From: UBA2991 sp965221735
Lineage (GTDB): Bacteria; Chloroflexota; Dehalococcoidia; Tepidiformales; Tepidiformaceae
Direction of reading: 5' to 3'
Length of the DNA stretch: 64,000 bases
NCBI GenBank assembly: GCA_965221735.1
Contig: OZ244910.1
Span: 2,542,001-2,606,000, forward strand
Below, one piece after another: positions 16,382 through 24,712 of this stretch; the first letter of the stretch is position 1, and each line of letters opens with the position of its first letter. The position numbers and the translations under genes were made by a program. The notes under the pieces are model-generated. The model was not told the origin of the DNA and did not search any database. It was given only the letters and a program-made list of their open reading frames with translations.

Positions 16382-17602
16382 CTACCAGAAGTTCAAATAG
16401 TTCGCGGGATCGAGGTACTGGCCGTTGTAGCGGATCTCGAAGTGGAGGTGTTCGCCGGTGCTAAAGCCGGTGGAGCCGGAAATCCCGAGGATGGTCTCGC
16501 CCTTCCTCACCGACTGACCCCAGGTCACGATGATCTCGCGGAAGTGCGAGTAGAGGGTCTCCCAGCCATCGCCGCAATCGACGATGACGTAGTAGCCATA
16601 GCTGTAGGTAAGCCACTCCACACGCGACACCCAGCCGTCGCAAGCGGCGTAGACCGATGAGGCGGGTTGCGATCCGAGGGCCAGGTCGATACCCGTGTGG
16701 ATGCGGCCACCCCCGCGGTCCGTCCCAAAGAGATCGCTGACGAAGTCCCAGGAGGCCAGGGGCAGACCGAAACGGCCGGGAGAAACCGGCGGTGGAGGGG
16801 TGATGGCCCATCCGTCGGGGCTGCGGCGGGGCGGCGGCTTGAGCCGGGCGTTGGGGAGAAGGATGTAGTCGCCCGGATTGATGTCACCGCTGCTGAGGAG
16901 GTTGTTGGGGCGGTGGTCGAGGACGTCCTGGACGGTGACATCAAGGTGCCGCTCGATGATGCCGCTCAGCGTCTCGCCATGGCCGACGAGGTAGAGGATG
17001 CCGTGGACGCTGCCAAGGGGAACGAGAATCTCCTGGCCGACGGGGATGTAGTCGCCTTCGACCACCTCGGCGTTGTTGAGCAGGATGTTGTCGACGGTGG
17101 TGTTGTAGGTCTCGGCGATCTCGCCGAGCGTGTCGCCCCCGCGAACCTCGTAGATGACGTAGGGCTCCTCGGGGTCGATCTGGTCGGTGAGCGCCCGAAT
17201 GTCGTAGCCGGCATCCTGGCCGGCGGCGGTGGCGCGGCCGACGCCGTAGGAGATGGTTTCTCCTTCCGCCACGTTCTCGGTGGGGCGAAGGGGAACCTGG
17301 GGGGTTGCGAGTGCGGCCCGGAGGGGGGACTCGACCGTGACATGGCTGACGCCCGGGCGGAGGAAGGACTCACCCGTGGGCGCGATGGCGCGCACGCCCG
17401 AGAGGGGAGCGGGCGGGATGCTGAAGAGCTGGGCGGTCTCCGTGTCGGAGACGAGCCGGGCGGTGAGAAGCGCCGCCAGCGCGGCGAGGCCGATCAGAAG
17501 CAGGTGGAGGCCGGCGCGAAGAGGGAGGTGGCCGTGAGCGTGGGAGCGGGCGCGAGAAGAAGAGCGCCCATACAGGAGGCCCAGGAGCCAATCCCTCAGC
17601 AA
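16382..17602 (-). CDS. Membrane-anchored LysM-M23 peptidase
   Basis: A 406-aa envelope protein. It has a cytoplasmic basic N-terminus and one transmembrane helix (~26-48), then a linker and two LysM peptidoglycan-binding repeats (YEVRGGDTLGEIAETYN ~150-195; YLVGHGETLSGIIERH ~205-250). A C-terminal M23 (LytM) domain has zinc ligands in HTGIDL and GEHLHFEIR. All ligands are present, so it is probably an active endopeptidase acting on cell-wall cross-links. The start is TTG 17602 with GGAG close upstream. It converges on the sortase pair, fitting an envelope-assembly neighbourhood. Confidence 0.9.
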   Translation of the reverse strand: MLRDWLLGLLYGRSSSRARSHAHGHLPLRAGLHLLLIGLAALAALLTARLVSDTETAQLFSIPPAPLSGVRAIAPTGESFLRPGVSHVTVESPLRAALATPQVPLRPTENVAEGETISYGVGRATAAGQDAGYDIRALTDQIDPEEPYVIYEVRGGDTLGEIAETYNTTVDNILLNNAEVVEGDYIPVGQEILVPLGSVHGILYLVGHGETLSGIIERHLDVTVQDVLDHRPNNLLSSGDINPGDYILLPNARLKPPPRRSPDGWAITPPPPVSPGRFGLPLASWDFVSDLFGTDRGGGRIHTGIDLALGSQPASSVYAACDGWVSRVEWLTYSYGYYVIVDCGDGWETLYSHFREIIVTWGQSVRKGETILGISGSTGFSTGEHLHFEIRYNGQYLDPANYLNFW

Positions 17603-17726
17603 GGTCTCCAGTCCCTTCGTGGTGTCGGGAGTGACATGCCCTCACGCCGACGATTGCGTCGAATGCTATGACCTAAAGTGCCGCAATCGGCTGCGAAAGG
17701 CAAGGATTGGCAGGAGTTTTGGCCCC

Positions 17727-19067
17727 CTAGACCTCGGTGCGGAGGCTGGCAAGGAACTCCTCGTTGGTGTCGGTCCGGCCCAGCCGTTCGAGCAAGCGCT
17801 CCGTCGCCTCAAGGGAGTTGGGGGAGTTCTGGGAGATCATGGCGGTCATTCGGCGGACCAGCCAGACGCCCTTGAGGGTGCTCTCGTCGAGGAGAAGCTC
17901 CTCGCGCCGGGTGGAGCTGGCCTGGATGTCGATGGCCGGATAGAAGCGGCGCTCGGCGAGCTTGCGATCAAGCCGCAGCTCCATGTTCCCGGTACCCTTG
18001 AACTCCTCGAAGATGACCTCGTCCATGCGGCTGCCGGTATCGATGAGGCAGGTGGCGATCACCGTGAGGGAGCCGCCTTCCTCGCACTTGCGGGCGGCGC
18101 CGAAGAGGCGCTTGGGCGGGTAGAGGGCGACGGGGTCGACGCCGCCGGTGAGGGTGCGGCCGCTGGGAGGCAGGGCGAGGTTGTAGGCACGCGTGGCGCG
18201 CGTGATGGAGTCCATGAGGATGACGACGTCCTGGCCGCCCTCCACGAGCCGTTTGGCGCGCTCGAAGGCCATCTCGGCGACGCGGGTGTGATCCTCGACC
18301 GGCTCGTCGAAGGTGCTGCTGGCGACCTCGCCGCGCACGCTGCGGCGCATGTCGGTGACCTCTTCGGGGCGTTCGCCGATGAGCACGACCATGAGGTGGA
18401 CGTCGGGGTGGTTGGTGGTGATGCCGTTGGCGATGTTCTGCAGGAGCATCGTCTTGCCCGCCTTGGGCGGAGAGACGATGAGGGCGCGCTGGCCGCGGCC
18501 AATGGGCGCGATCAGGTCGATGAGGCGGTGGGTCAGGTTGTCGGGGGTGGTTTCGAGGAGGAGCTGTTCGTTGGGGAAGACCGCCGTCAGGTTCTCGAAG
18601 AAGGGGCGCCGCTTTGCTGCCTCGGGGTCGAGCCCGTTGACGGCCTCGACCTTGAGCAGGCCGTAGTACTTCTCGTTGTCGCGCGGGGCGCGAATCTGGC
18701 CGGTGACGTAGTCGCCGGGGCGGAGCGCGAAGCGGCGCAGGTTGGACTGGGAGACGTAGATGTCGTGGGGGCCGGGCAGGAGGGACTCGCCACGGAGGAA
18801 GCCGTAGTTCCCGTCGTCGGAGACCTCGAGGAAGCCGCCGGAGAAGAGGTTGCCGCGGCGCTCGGCCTGGGTCTGGAGCAAGCGGAAGATGAGGTCGCGC
18901 TTGCGCAGGGTAGAGGCGTTGCTGACGCCGAGGTCGCGGGCGAGCTGAATGAGCTCGCCACGGGTGTTGCCCTCGAGCTCGGAGATGTTGAGCGTGGGGA
19001 CGGCGTCCTCTCGCTCGGAGGGAACGGTGGCTTCTTCGGCCGGCGGGGATTCTGGTGCGCGTGTGAT
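17727..19067 (-). CDS. rho: Transcription termination factor Rho (start codon irregular)
   Basis: A hexameric RNA helicase that terminates transcription. It has a Rho N domain (LEGNTRGELIQLARDLGV), a cold-shock-like RNA-binding domain (GFLEVSDDGNYGFLR), Walker A SPPKAGKTMLL, Walker B VVILMDSITR and the Q/R loops (SGRTLTGGVDP). A TTG at 18881 would remove the Rho N helices; the frame stays open to the stop at 19106-19104 but holds no ATG, GTG or TTG above 18881. Candidate starts are ATC 19067 or 19076 (~446 aa). Alternatively a TTG at 19072 lies one frame off and would join if one C were missing from the CCCC run near 19048. Confidence 0.9.
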   Translation of the reverse strand: MTRAPESPPAEEATVPSEREDAVPTLNISELEGNTRGELIQLARDLGVSNASTLRKRDLIFRLLQTQAERRGNLFSGGFLEVSDDGNYGFLRGESLLPGPHDIYVSQSNLRRFALRPGDYVTGQIRAPRDNEKYYGLLKVEAVNGLDPEAAKRRPFFENLTAVFPNEQLLLETTPDNLTHRLIDLIAPIGRGQRALIVSPPKAGKTMLLQNIANGITTNHPDVHLMVVLIGERPEEVTDMRRSVRGEVASSTFDEPVEDHTRVAEMAFERAKRLVEGGQDVVILMDSITRATRAYNLALPPSGRTLTGGVDPVALYPPKRLFGAARKCEEGGSLTVIATCLIDTGSRMDEVIFEEFKGTGNMELRLDRKLAERRFYPAIDIQASSTRREELLLDESTLKGVWLVRRMTAMISQNSPNSLEATERLLERLGRTDTNEEFLASLRTEV

Positions 19068-19244
19068 GGCAACGATCCTGTTGCCCGCTGCGAGCGATGC
19101 TCGTCAGGTACGGGCGAGATAGGTTGCGGAGAGACCTCGACTCTGAGGTGTGCCTGGTGAGCGCATCGGCAGGATGCCGGGCTTCGTTCCAGTGCAGATT
19201 CAGAATACGAGAGCTTTGGAAACGGGGCAAGTAGGGGTCCGGCT

Positions 19245-19273
19245 TTGCGCGGAGCCGGAGGCGCGCCTACGAT
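19245..19273 (+). promoter_or_regulatory. Promoter of rpsT
   Basis: TTGCGC (19245-19250) and TACGAT (19268-19273) are 17 bases apart, and the -10 ends 8 bases before the ATG at 19282. No Shine-Dalgarno is present, so the mRNA is probably leaderless. Confidence 0.6.
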
Positions 19274-19281
19274 CGGCGTCC

Positions 19282-19539
19282 ATGGCTACGAAGCAATCAG
19301 CGATGAAGCGCTGGCGGCAGTCGCTCAAGCGCCGCTCCCGGAACCGGCCCAACCGGTCCGAGTCGCGGACGGCGGTGCGCGCAGCGCGCGAGGCCGCGGC
19401 TGCGGGCGACGGCGATGCCTACCGCGAGGCGCTGAGTCACGCGTACTCGGTGCTGGACCGAGCAGCGCGGAAGGGCGCCATCCCCACGGGGCGCGCCGAT
19501 CGCACGAAGCGCCGGCTGGCGGCGCTGCGTCCCGAGTAA
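19282..19539 (+). CDS. rpsT: 30S ribosomal protein S20
   Basis: An 85-aa, strongly basic three-helix protein beginning MATKQSAMKRWRQSLKRRSR and containing the S20 signature HAYSVLDRAARKGAIPTGRADRTKRRL. It binds 16S rRNA in the body of the 30S subunit. It is divergent from rho. The start has no ribosome-binding site but has a -10 element 8 bases upstream, consistent with leaderless translation. Confidence 0.94.
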   Translation: MATKQSAMKRWRQSLKRRSRNRPNRSESRTAVRAAREAAAAGDGDAYREALSHAYSVLDRAARKGAIPTGRADRTKRRLAALRPE

Positions 19540-19626
19540 CCCCTCTCCCGGAACCGGCCCGGAGGACGGCGTGAGCACGCAGCTGCGACACGCCGGATTC
19601 GCGATCGACGGCCAGGGAGTGCGCGC

Positions 19627-20358
19627 GTGACCGGGCAGGGTGGCAGCCGTCCGACGGTGGATGTGGTCATCCCCTGCTACAACGAGGTCTCGGTGCTGCG
19701 CGAGAGCGTGGAGCGAACGCTCGCCCTGTTCGACGCACATCCCCGGTACGACTGGCGCCTGGTGATCGCGGACAACGGCTCGAACGACGGGACGAGCGAG
19801 CTGGCGCGCGAGCTGGACACGCAGCACGAATGCGTGCGCGCGCGCGTGCTGACCGTCAAGGGCCGCGGCATCGCGCTGCGGGAGGCGTGGCTGGGCAGCG
19901 ATGCGGACGTAGTTACCTACATGGATGTCGACCTGAGCACGGACCTGGCCCACCTTCCGGAGCTAGTCGGGATGGTGGCGGAGGGCGGCTACGACGTGGT
20001 GAGCGGCTCCCGCCTGGCGCGGGGGTCGGCAACGGAGCGCTCCCTTAAGCGGGAAGTGATCTCGCGGAGCTACGTGCTCATCATCCGGGCGTTCTTCCCG
20101 CGGTTGCGGATCACGGACGCGCAGTGCGGGTTCAAGGCGGTGAACCGGCAGGCCGTGGACGCGGTCGTGCCGGAGATCGAGGACCGCGCCTGGTTTTTCG
20201 ACACGGAGCTCCTGATCCGGGCGCGGCAACAGGGATTTCGGGTGGGAGAACTGCCGGTTCGGTGGGTGGAGGATCCGGATACGAAGGTGCACATCATCAG
20301 CACGGCGCTGGAGGATCTGCGGGGGCTGGTGAGACTCCGTTTCGGGCTGCGACTGTAA
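19627..20358 (+). CDS. Family 2 glycosyltransferase (dolichyl-phosphate-glucose/mannose synthase-like)
   Basis: A 243-aa GT-A enzyme without membrane helices. VDVVIPCYNEVSVLRESV starts the Rossmann-like core, ADNGSNDGTSELA binds the nucleotide, DVDLSTDL supplies the metal-binding DxD, and DAQCGFKAVNR plus WFFDTELLIRA are typical of the DPG/DPM synthase group. It would transfer a sugar from a nucleotide to a polyprenyl phosphate for envelope glycans. The start is GTG 19627; no competing in-frame start is better. A GC hairpin follows the stop. Confidence 0.85.
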   Translation: MTGQGGSRPTVDVVIPCYNEVSVLRESVERTLALFDAHPRYDWRLVIADNGSNDGTSELARELDTQHECVRARVLTVKGRGIALREAWLGSDADVVTYMDVDLSTDLAHLPELVGMVAEGGYDVVSGSRLARGSATERSLKREVISRSYVLIIRAFFPRLRITDAQCGFKAVNRQAVDAVVPEIEDRAWFFDTELLIRARQQGFRVGELPVRWVEDPDTKVHIISTALEDLRGLVRLRFGLRL

Positions 20359-20363
20359 CGAAA

Positions 20364-20389
20364 GCGGGCGCCGTTCAGGATGCGCCCGC
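20364..20389 (+). terminator. GC-rich hairpin after the glycosyltransferase gene
   Basis: GCGGGCGC (20364-20371) pairs perfectly with GCGCCCGC (20382-20389) around a 10-base loop. No U-tract follows, so it is either a weak or Rho-assisted terminator or an mRNA 3'-end stabiliser. Confidence 0.4.
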
Positions 20390-20404
20390 GGGCGGCCCTC
20401 AGGT

Positions 20405-20433
20405 TTGACCACCTAGGGGGGGCGGGGTATAAC
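20405..20433 (+). promoter_or_regulatory. Strong sigma-70-type promoter of the cytochrome bc operon
   Basis: TTGACC (20405-20410) and TATAAC (20428-20433) have the ideal 17-base spacing, in the largest gap of this region. The leader of about 70 bases leads to the GTG of the 32-aa peptide at 20510. Confidence 0.75.
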
Positions 20434-20509
20434 TCGCTTGCTACAGGATTCACAAAGTCGCCACGGCCAAACCTGGGCCGCTGGCACGGAACAGCGAGGG
20501 CGCGGGGCC

Positions 20510-20608
20510 GTGGAAGTTGGCGAATTCCTTGAACTGGTGTTCGTGTTCATCACGATGTTCCTGGGCCTGGGAATCATGGTCTTGTTCGGCAAGTGGTGGG
20601 AGCGCTAA
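20510..20608 (+). CDS. 32-aa single-helix membrane peptide, first gene of the bc-complex operon
   Basis: GTG 20510 opens a 32-residue frame beginning VEVGEFLELVFVFITMFLGL and ending LFGKWWER, with one transmembrane helix flanked by acidic and basic ends. GAGGGCGCGGGG lies upstream as the ribosome site, and the stop is only 3 bases before the cytochrome b ATG. Size, topology and position recall the tiny subunits of cytochrome b6f/bc complexes (PetG/PetN class), but no family homology is claimed. It could be an assembly or stabilising subunit. Confidence 0.65.
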   Translation: MEVGEFLELVFVFITMFLGLGIMVLFGKWWER

Positions 20609-20611
20609 CCC

Positions 20612-21364
20612 ATGGCTGTTGAACAACCCACGCAACCGACGCTCGGCGACCAGATCTACGACAAGCTCTTCCACAACTACGTGTGGCGGTCGATCTTCCG
20701 CACGGGTTACCCGAACACGCCGCGCAACCAGATGCTGGTGGTCGCGACGAACGTGTTCCTGCACCTGCACCCCACCCGCATCCACCGCACGCACGTAAAG
20801 ATCACGCACACCTACTGCCTCGGCGGGCTCACCTTCTTCATGTTCCTGGGCCTGACCGTGACCGGCATCCTGCTGATGTTCTATTACGTGCCCAGCGTGG
20901 ACCGGGCGTACCTGGACATCCAGAACATCCAGACGAACGTGCAGTTCGGGCAGTTGATGCGAAACATGCACCGCTGGATGGCGCACGCGATGGTGATCCT
21001 CGTGTTCCTGCACATGCTGCGGGTGTTCTATACGGGGGCCTACAAGCCACCACGCGAATTCAACTGGGTCGTGGGCGTGGTCCTGCTGGTGCTCACCTTC
21101 CTCCTGAGCTTCACCGGCTACCTGCTGCCTTGGGACCAGCTGGCCTTCTGGGCAATCACGGTGGGCACGAACATCGCCGGTTCGGCGCCGGTGCTGGGCC
21201 CGAAGACACGCTTCTGGCTGCTCGGCGGCTTCGAGGTGGGTCCGGACGCGCTGATTCGCTTCTACACGCTGCACGTCATCGGCCTGCCCCTGCTGGCGGC
21301 AATCTTCATGGCCGTGCATTTCTGGCGGATTCGCCGGGATGGCGGCCTGGCGCGGCCGCTGTAG
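20612..21364 (+). CDS. qcrB: Cytochrome b6-type subunit of menaquinol:cytochrome c reductase
   Basis: A 250-aa membrane protein with four main helices carrying the two b haems. Paired histidines occur in RNMHRWMAH/VFLHMLR and in FYTLHV/AVHFWRIRR. The Qo-side SFTGYLLPWDQLAFWA segment is present. It is the N-terminal half of a split cytochrome b, as in cytochrome b6 and in menaquinol-oxidising complexes. The start ATG 20612 follows the 32-aa peptide by 3 bases, and the C-terminal partner is at 21384. A petB-type name would also fit. Confidence 0.92.
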   Translation: MAVEQPTQPTLGDQIYDKLFHNYVWRSIFRTGYPNTPRNQMLVVATNVFLHLHPTRIHRTHVKITHTYCLGGLTFFMFLGLTVTGILLMFYYVPSVDRAYLDIQNIQTNVQFGQLMRNMHRWMAHAMVILVFLHMLRVFYTGAYKPPREFNWVVGVVLLVLTFLLSFTGYLLPWDQLAFWAITVGTNIAGSAPVLGPKTRFWLLGGFEVGPDALIRFYTLHVIGLPLLAAIFMAVHFWRIRRDGGLARPL

Positions 21365-21383
21365 AGGCGGGGTGAGCTAACGA

Positions 21384-22274
21384 ATGGCTACCGTCGTCGT
21401 CGCCCGGCCGGCCGCCCGACCCACTCCTCGCGCTCGCGATGAAGAGGTACTGGTCTGGCCCGACCTCGTCTTCGTCGAGTTCATCTCGGCGATGCTGTTC
21501 ACGGTCCTGCTGTTCGTGCTCTCGTACGTGATGAACGCGCCCCTCCTGGACGAGGCGAACGCGAACGTCACGAACGACCCGGCGAAGGCGCCCTGGTACC
21601 TGCTGAACCTGCAGGAGCTGCTGCTGCACATGAATGCGGCCCTGGCCGGCATCGTGGTGCCAACGGTGTGGCTGATCGTGCTGATGGTCTTCCCCTACTT
21701 CGACCGCTCCACGGACGGACAGGGGCGCTGGTTCGCCGACGTGAACTCCGTAAAGAACACCGTGGTCTCGCTCAATGTGGGCCTCTGGGGCACGCTGGCG
21801 CTGATCATCTGGAACTCGGGCAAAGCGGCGCTCTGGGCCAAGGACTGGTTCGGTTTCTCGGGCGGCAGCACCCTCGCGTTCCTGGAGCGCTCGGCTGCGC
21901 TGAAGGACCCGTCGGTGGTCCCCTGGCCCGGGTGGGCGGACTCGATTCCCTACCTGTGGTTCAACCTGAAGATCCTGGACGAAGGTCCGGGCGCGGGCGT
22001 GACCACGTTCCAGAAGATCGACCTGCCCACGCTGCTGGTGGACATCGGCATCCCGACGGGATTCATGGTCGGGTTCTCGTGCCTGCTCATCTTCTTCTTC
22101 TGGAAGATCAACTGGGTGCATACGCGGCGGGACGCGCTGATCACGCTGATGAGCGGGTTCGTGGGCGTCTTCCTGATGCTGACGGTTATCGGAACGGCCT
22201 TCCGCGGGCCCGGCCAGGACCTGATCTGGCCGTGGGACCTGCGCACGCTCGAAGGCATCCCGGGGCAGGAGTAG
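21384..22274 (+). CDS. Cytochrome b C-terminal (subunit IV-like) protein of the bc complex
   Basis: A 296-aa membrane protein. DPAKAPWYLLNLQELLLHMN matches the subunit IV signature that contributes to the quinol site (the usual PEWY is replaced here). Four to five hydrophobic helices follow; the C-terminal part beyond ~200 is longer than plant or cyanobacterial PetD (~160 aa), as in Gram-positive-type menaquinol reductases. It is co-transcribed between cytochrome b6 and the Rieske gene (19 and 7 bases apart). Confidence 0.85.
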   Translation: MATVVVARPAARPTPRARDEEVLVWPDLVFVEFISAMLFTVLLFVLSYVMNAPLLDEANANVTNDPAKAPWYLLNLQELLLHMNAALAGIVVPTVWLIVLMVFPYFDRSTDGQGRWFADVNSVKNTVVSLNVGLWGTLALIIWNSGKAALWAKDWFGFSGGSTLAFLERSAALKDPSVVPWPGWADSIPYLWFNLKILDEGPGAGVTTFQKIDLPTLLVDIGIPTGFMVGFSCLLIFFFWKINWVHTRRDALITLMSGFVGVFLMLTVIGTAFRGPGQDLIWPWDLRTLEGIPGQE

Positions 22275-22281
22275 GGAGCGG

Positions 22282-22875
22282 ATGGCAGCGCAACGAGTAG
22301 AGCAAGCAAGGCAGGCGGAGGCGCGCAAGGTCTCGCGGCGCTCATTCATGCGGGTGAGCGCGTTCGCCGGCCTGACGCTCGCGCTGGGCGCGTTCAGCGC
22401 GTTCTTCCTGGGCTTCTTCAACTTGCGCAGCCCGCAGGGCTTCGGGCGGCCGGTGACGGTCCCCAAGATCCAGATCCCGGAGCCGGGCGCCGAGCCCGTC
22501 CGCATCACCGAGGGCAAGTTCTGGCTGGTGAACCTGGACGGCAACGAAGGCGACGTGCTCGACCAGGGAGGCACCGGCGGCCTGCTGGCGCTCTACTGGA
22601 AGTGCCCCCACCTCGGCTGCACCGTCCCCTGGCGCGGGGACTTCGACGGGGCCGAGGTGGCCTTCCCCGGCATCCAGGGGTGGTTCCGCTGCCCCTGCCA
22701 CGGCTCAACCTACTCGCGCGCGGGCGTGCGGGTCTTCGGACCGGCGCCTCGCCCGCTGGACACGTTCCTGCTGACGTCCAATCCCGACGGCTCGGTCACC
22801 GTGAACACGCGCGGCCTGACCCTCGGTGGCGGGGCGGTTCCCAATCCGAAGCGGGCGGTTCCCTACAGTGGCTAG
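22282..22875 (+). CDS. qcrA: Rieske [2Fe-2S] protein of the bc complex
   Basis: A 197-aa protein with an N-terminal membrane anchor after a Tat-like RRSFMRVSAF segment. The cluster motifs CPHLGC and CPCHGS are complete, each with its Cys and His ligands and the disulfide cysteines. It passes electrons from menaquinol at the Qo site to the cytochrome c domain, which is encoded immediately downstream. ATG 22282 has GGGAG close upstream. Confidence 0.93.
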   Translation: MAAQRVEQARQAEARKVSRRSFMRVSAFAGLTLALGAFSAFFLGFFNLRSPQGFGRPVTVPKIQIPEPGAEPVRITEGKFWLVNLDGNEGDVLDQGGTGGLLALYWKCPHLGCTVPWRGDFDGAEVAFPGIQGWFRCPCHGSTYSRAGVRVFGPAPRPLDTFLLTSNPDGSVTVNTRGLTLGGGAVPNPKRAVPYSG

Positions 22876-22893
22876 CCGGCAGCGGAGGACCCG

Positions 22894-24633
22894 TTGAACA
22901 CGCAGCGCCAAATCTTCCTGATCGTGGTGCTGCTGTTCATCAGCGTGGCGGGTTGCGCCGCGTACACCGCGATCGACCTGCCCATCCGCGCCGAGCGGCA
23001 GGCGGACTTCTTCGAGGCCGAGTCGATCGAGCGCGGGGCCCTGCTCTATGCGAACAACTGCCGCACCTGCCACGGCATCCGGGGCGAGGGCGGCGTCGGC
23101 CTGACGCTGAACAAGGCCGCCTTCCGGAACCAGGAGCCGCTGGCGCTCTCGCAGAACCAGGACCTGATCAGGCGCACGCTGACCTGCGGGCGGGCGGGCA
23201 CGCTGATGCCGGCCTGGCTCGATTCGAACGGCGGCAGCCTGACGGCGAACCAGATCGAGCACCTCGTGCGGCTGCTGACGGCGCCGCTCGAGGGGGAGAC
23301 GTTCGACGCGAACGGCAATCCAACGAACCACGGCTGGCTGGCGGCGGTTGAGTTCGCCCACAACCTGAACCACGAGTCCTCGGCCTCGGTGACGGGGGAC
23401 ACGCTGCCCCTGATCGCGGCGGCGCACGGCATCGGGGCGGACGAGGTCGAGGGCGCCATCCTCATCGCCGAGCTGAACGGCCTGACGTACGCAGTCGATG
23501 GCAGCGGGAACTTCTACCTGCCGTACTCCGGCGACGACGAAGCCCTGATGCTGAACCCGAACGCGGACAACATCGCGACGGGGCTGCTGCCGGGCGACAC
23601 CTTGCGCCTGCCGGAAGGCGCCGCCTACCGCGTGAGCGCCGGAGACACGCTGGGGAGCATCGCGGAGCGGCATGGCATCACGCCCTCGCAGATCCGCTCG
23701 CTGAACCCGCTCCTGCTCTCGATCGTGGGAGACATCGCCGACGACACCCCACTGACGGGCGAGCGCAAGCTGCTCCTGCCGAACGGCACGGCCTACACCG
23801 CACAGGCGGGCGACACGCTGGCCTCCATCGCGGACACGCACGACATCCCCGTGCTGGCGCTCGCGGAGGACAACGGGCTCGCCGAGGACGCCGCGGTCGC
23901 GGAAGGCACGGAACTCGCGCTGCGCGACGGCACGGGCTACATCGTGCAGTTCGGCGACACGGTTCTCTCCATCGCCAGCGCCCATGGCGTGAGCGAAAGC
24001 ACGCTGCGGTCGCTCAACGAGCTGGGCGCGGGCGAAGAAGTCTCGACCGAAGTCTGGATCGCGCTGCCGACGATCAACGCCTACATCGTGGCAGGCGCCG
24101 ACCTGGCCCAGGTGGCCTCGGGCTTCGGCAACGTGACGGCCGCCTCGCTGGGTGAGGCGAACGGTCTGGCGGCCGACGCGGTGGTGCCCATCGGCAAGTC
24201 GCTTCACTTCCCGGCCGACGCCTGGGGGGCGGCGCCATCAGACGAGATCAACCCGGGCACGGCCTGCGTCGAGCACGTCGTTTCGACGAGCGCCTTCAAC
24301 ACGATCAGCGGGGCCGACCCGATCGTCATCGACGAGCCGAACACGGTTTCGAGCGACGTCCTCATCCTCGCCAACGACAACGACTGGACGGTGGTGGCCG
24401 ACGGCGAAGCCGGCGAGCCGAACCGGACAGGCGTGAAGGTGGCCGTGGGAACGACGGTGACCTTCGAGAACGTGGTGGGGCTGCACAACATCGAGATCGA
24501 TGGCGTGCAGCAAGGCGAGGACTTTGAGGGCGTGGGCGTCACGCGGACGTTCACGTTCGACACGCCGGGCGAGTACCGCATCACCTGCAGCTACCACCCG
24601 GACATGCTGACGGTGGTGTTCGTCACCGAGTAG
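22894..24633 (+). CDS. Cytochrome c - LysM repeats - cupredoxin fusion lipoprotein
   Basis: A 579-aa electron carrier starting at TTG 22894 with GGAGG 6 bases upstream. It has a lipoprotein signal (SVAGC, C21) and then a mono-haem cytochrome c domain with C56-R-T-C59-H60 and probable axial M105 in TLMPAW. At least three clear LysM repeats start near residues 245, 301 and 349, with degenerate copies near 165 and 397. A C-terminal type 1 copper-like domain (~455-579) carries H531, C565, H568 and M571, a full blue-copper ligand set. It follows the Rieske gene by 18 bases, so it is the likely acceptor of the bc complex. I know of no standard subunit with this arrangement. Confidence 0.85.
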   Translation: MNTQRQIFLIVVLLFISVAGCAAYTAIDLPIRAERQADFFEAESIERGALLYANNCRTCHGIRGEGGVGLTLNKAAFRNQEPLALSQNQDLIRRTLTCGRAGTLMPAWLDSNGGSLTANQIEHLVRLLTAPLEGETFDANGNPTNHGWLAAVEFAHNLNHESSASVTGDTLPLIAAAHGIGADEVEGAILIAELNGLTYAVDGSGNFYLPYSGDDEALMLNPNADNIATGLLPGDTLRLPEGAAYRVSAGDTLGSIAERHGITPSQIRSLNPLLLSIVGDIADDTPLTGERKLLLPNGTAYTAQAGDTLASIADTHDIPVLALAEDNGLAEDAAVAEGTELALRDGTGYIVQFGDTVLSIASAHGVSESTLRSLNELGAGEEVSTEVWIALPTINAYIVAGADLAQVASGFGNVTAASLGEANGLAADAVVPIGKSLHFPADAWGAAPSDEINPGTACVEHVVSTSAFNTISGADPIVIDEPNTVSSDVLILANDNDWTVVADGEAGEPNRTGVKVAVGTTVTFENVVGLHNIEIDGVQQGEDFEGVGVTRTFTFDTPGEYRITCSYHPDMLTVVFVTE

Positions 24634-24644
24634 GGGCTAGTTCA

Positions 24645-24673
24645 TTGACGCTCCGCAGGGGCGTGCCTACGAT
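24645..24673 (+). promoter_or_regulatory. Promoter of the microprotein pair
   Basis: TTGACG (24645-24650) and TACGAT (24668-24673) have 17-base spacing. Transcription would begin near 24680, followed by AGGAGG and the ATG at 24713. Confidence 0.65.
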
Positions 24674-24712
24674 CCGAATCCGACCGGAACTTCGTCGACA
24701 GGAGGGACTGAG

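Noticed and set aside
17603..17726. Terminator or small RNA between the M23 peptidase and rho
   Set aside because: Only short imperfect inverted repeats without a U-tract are visible. It is more likely the promoter region of the peptidase gene.
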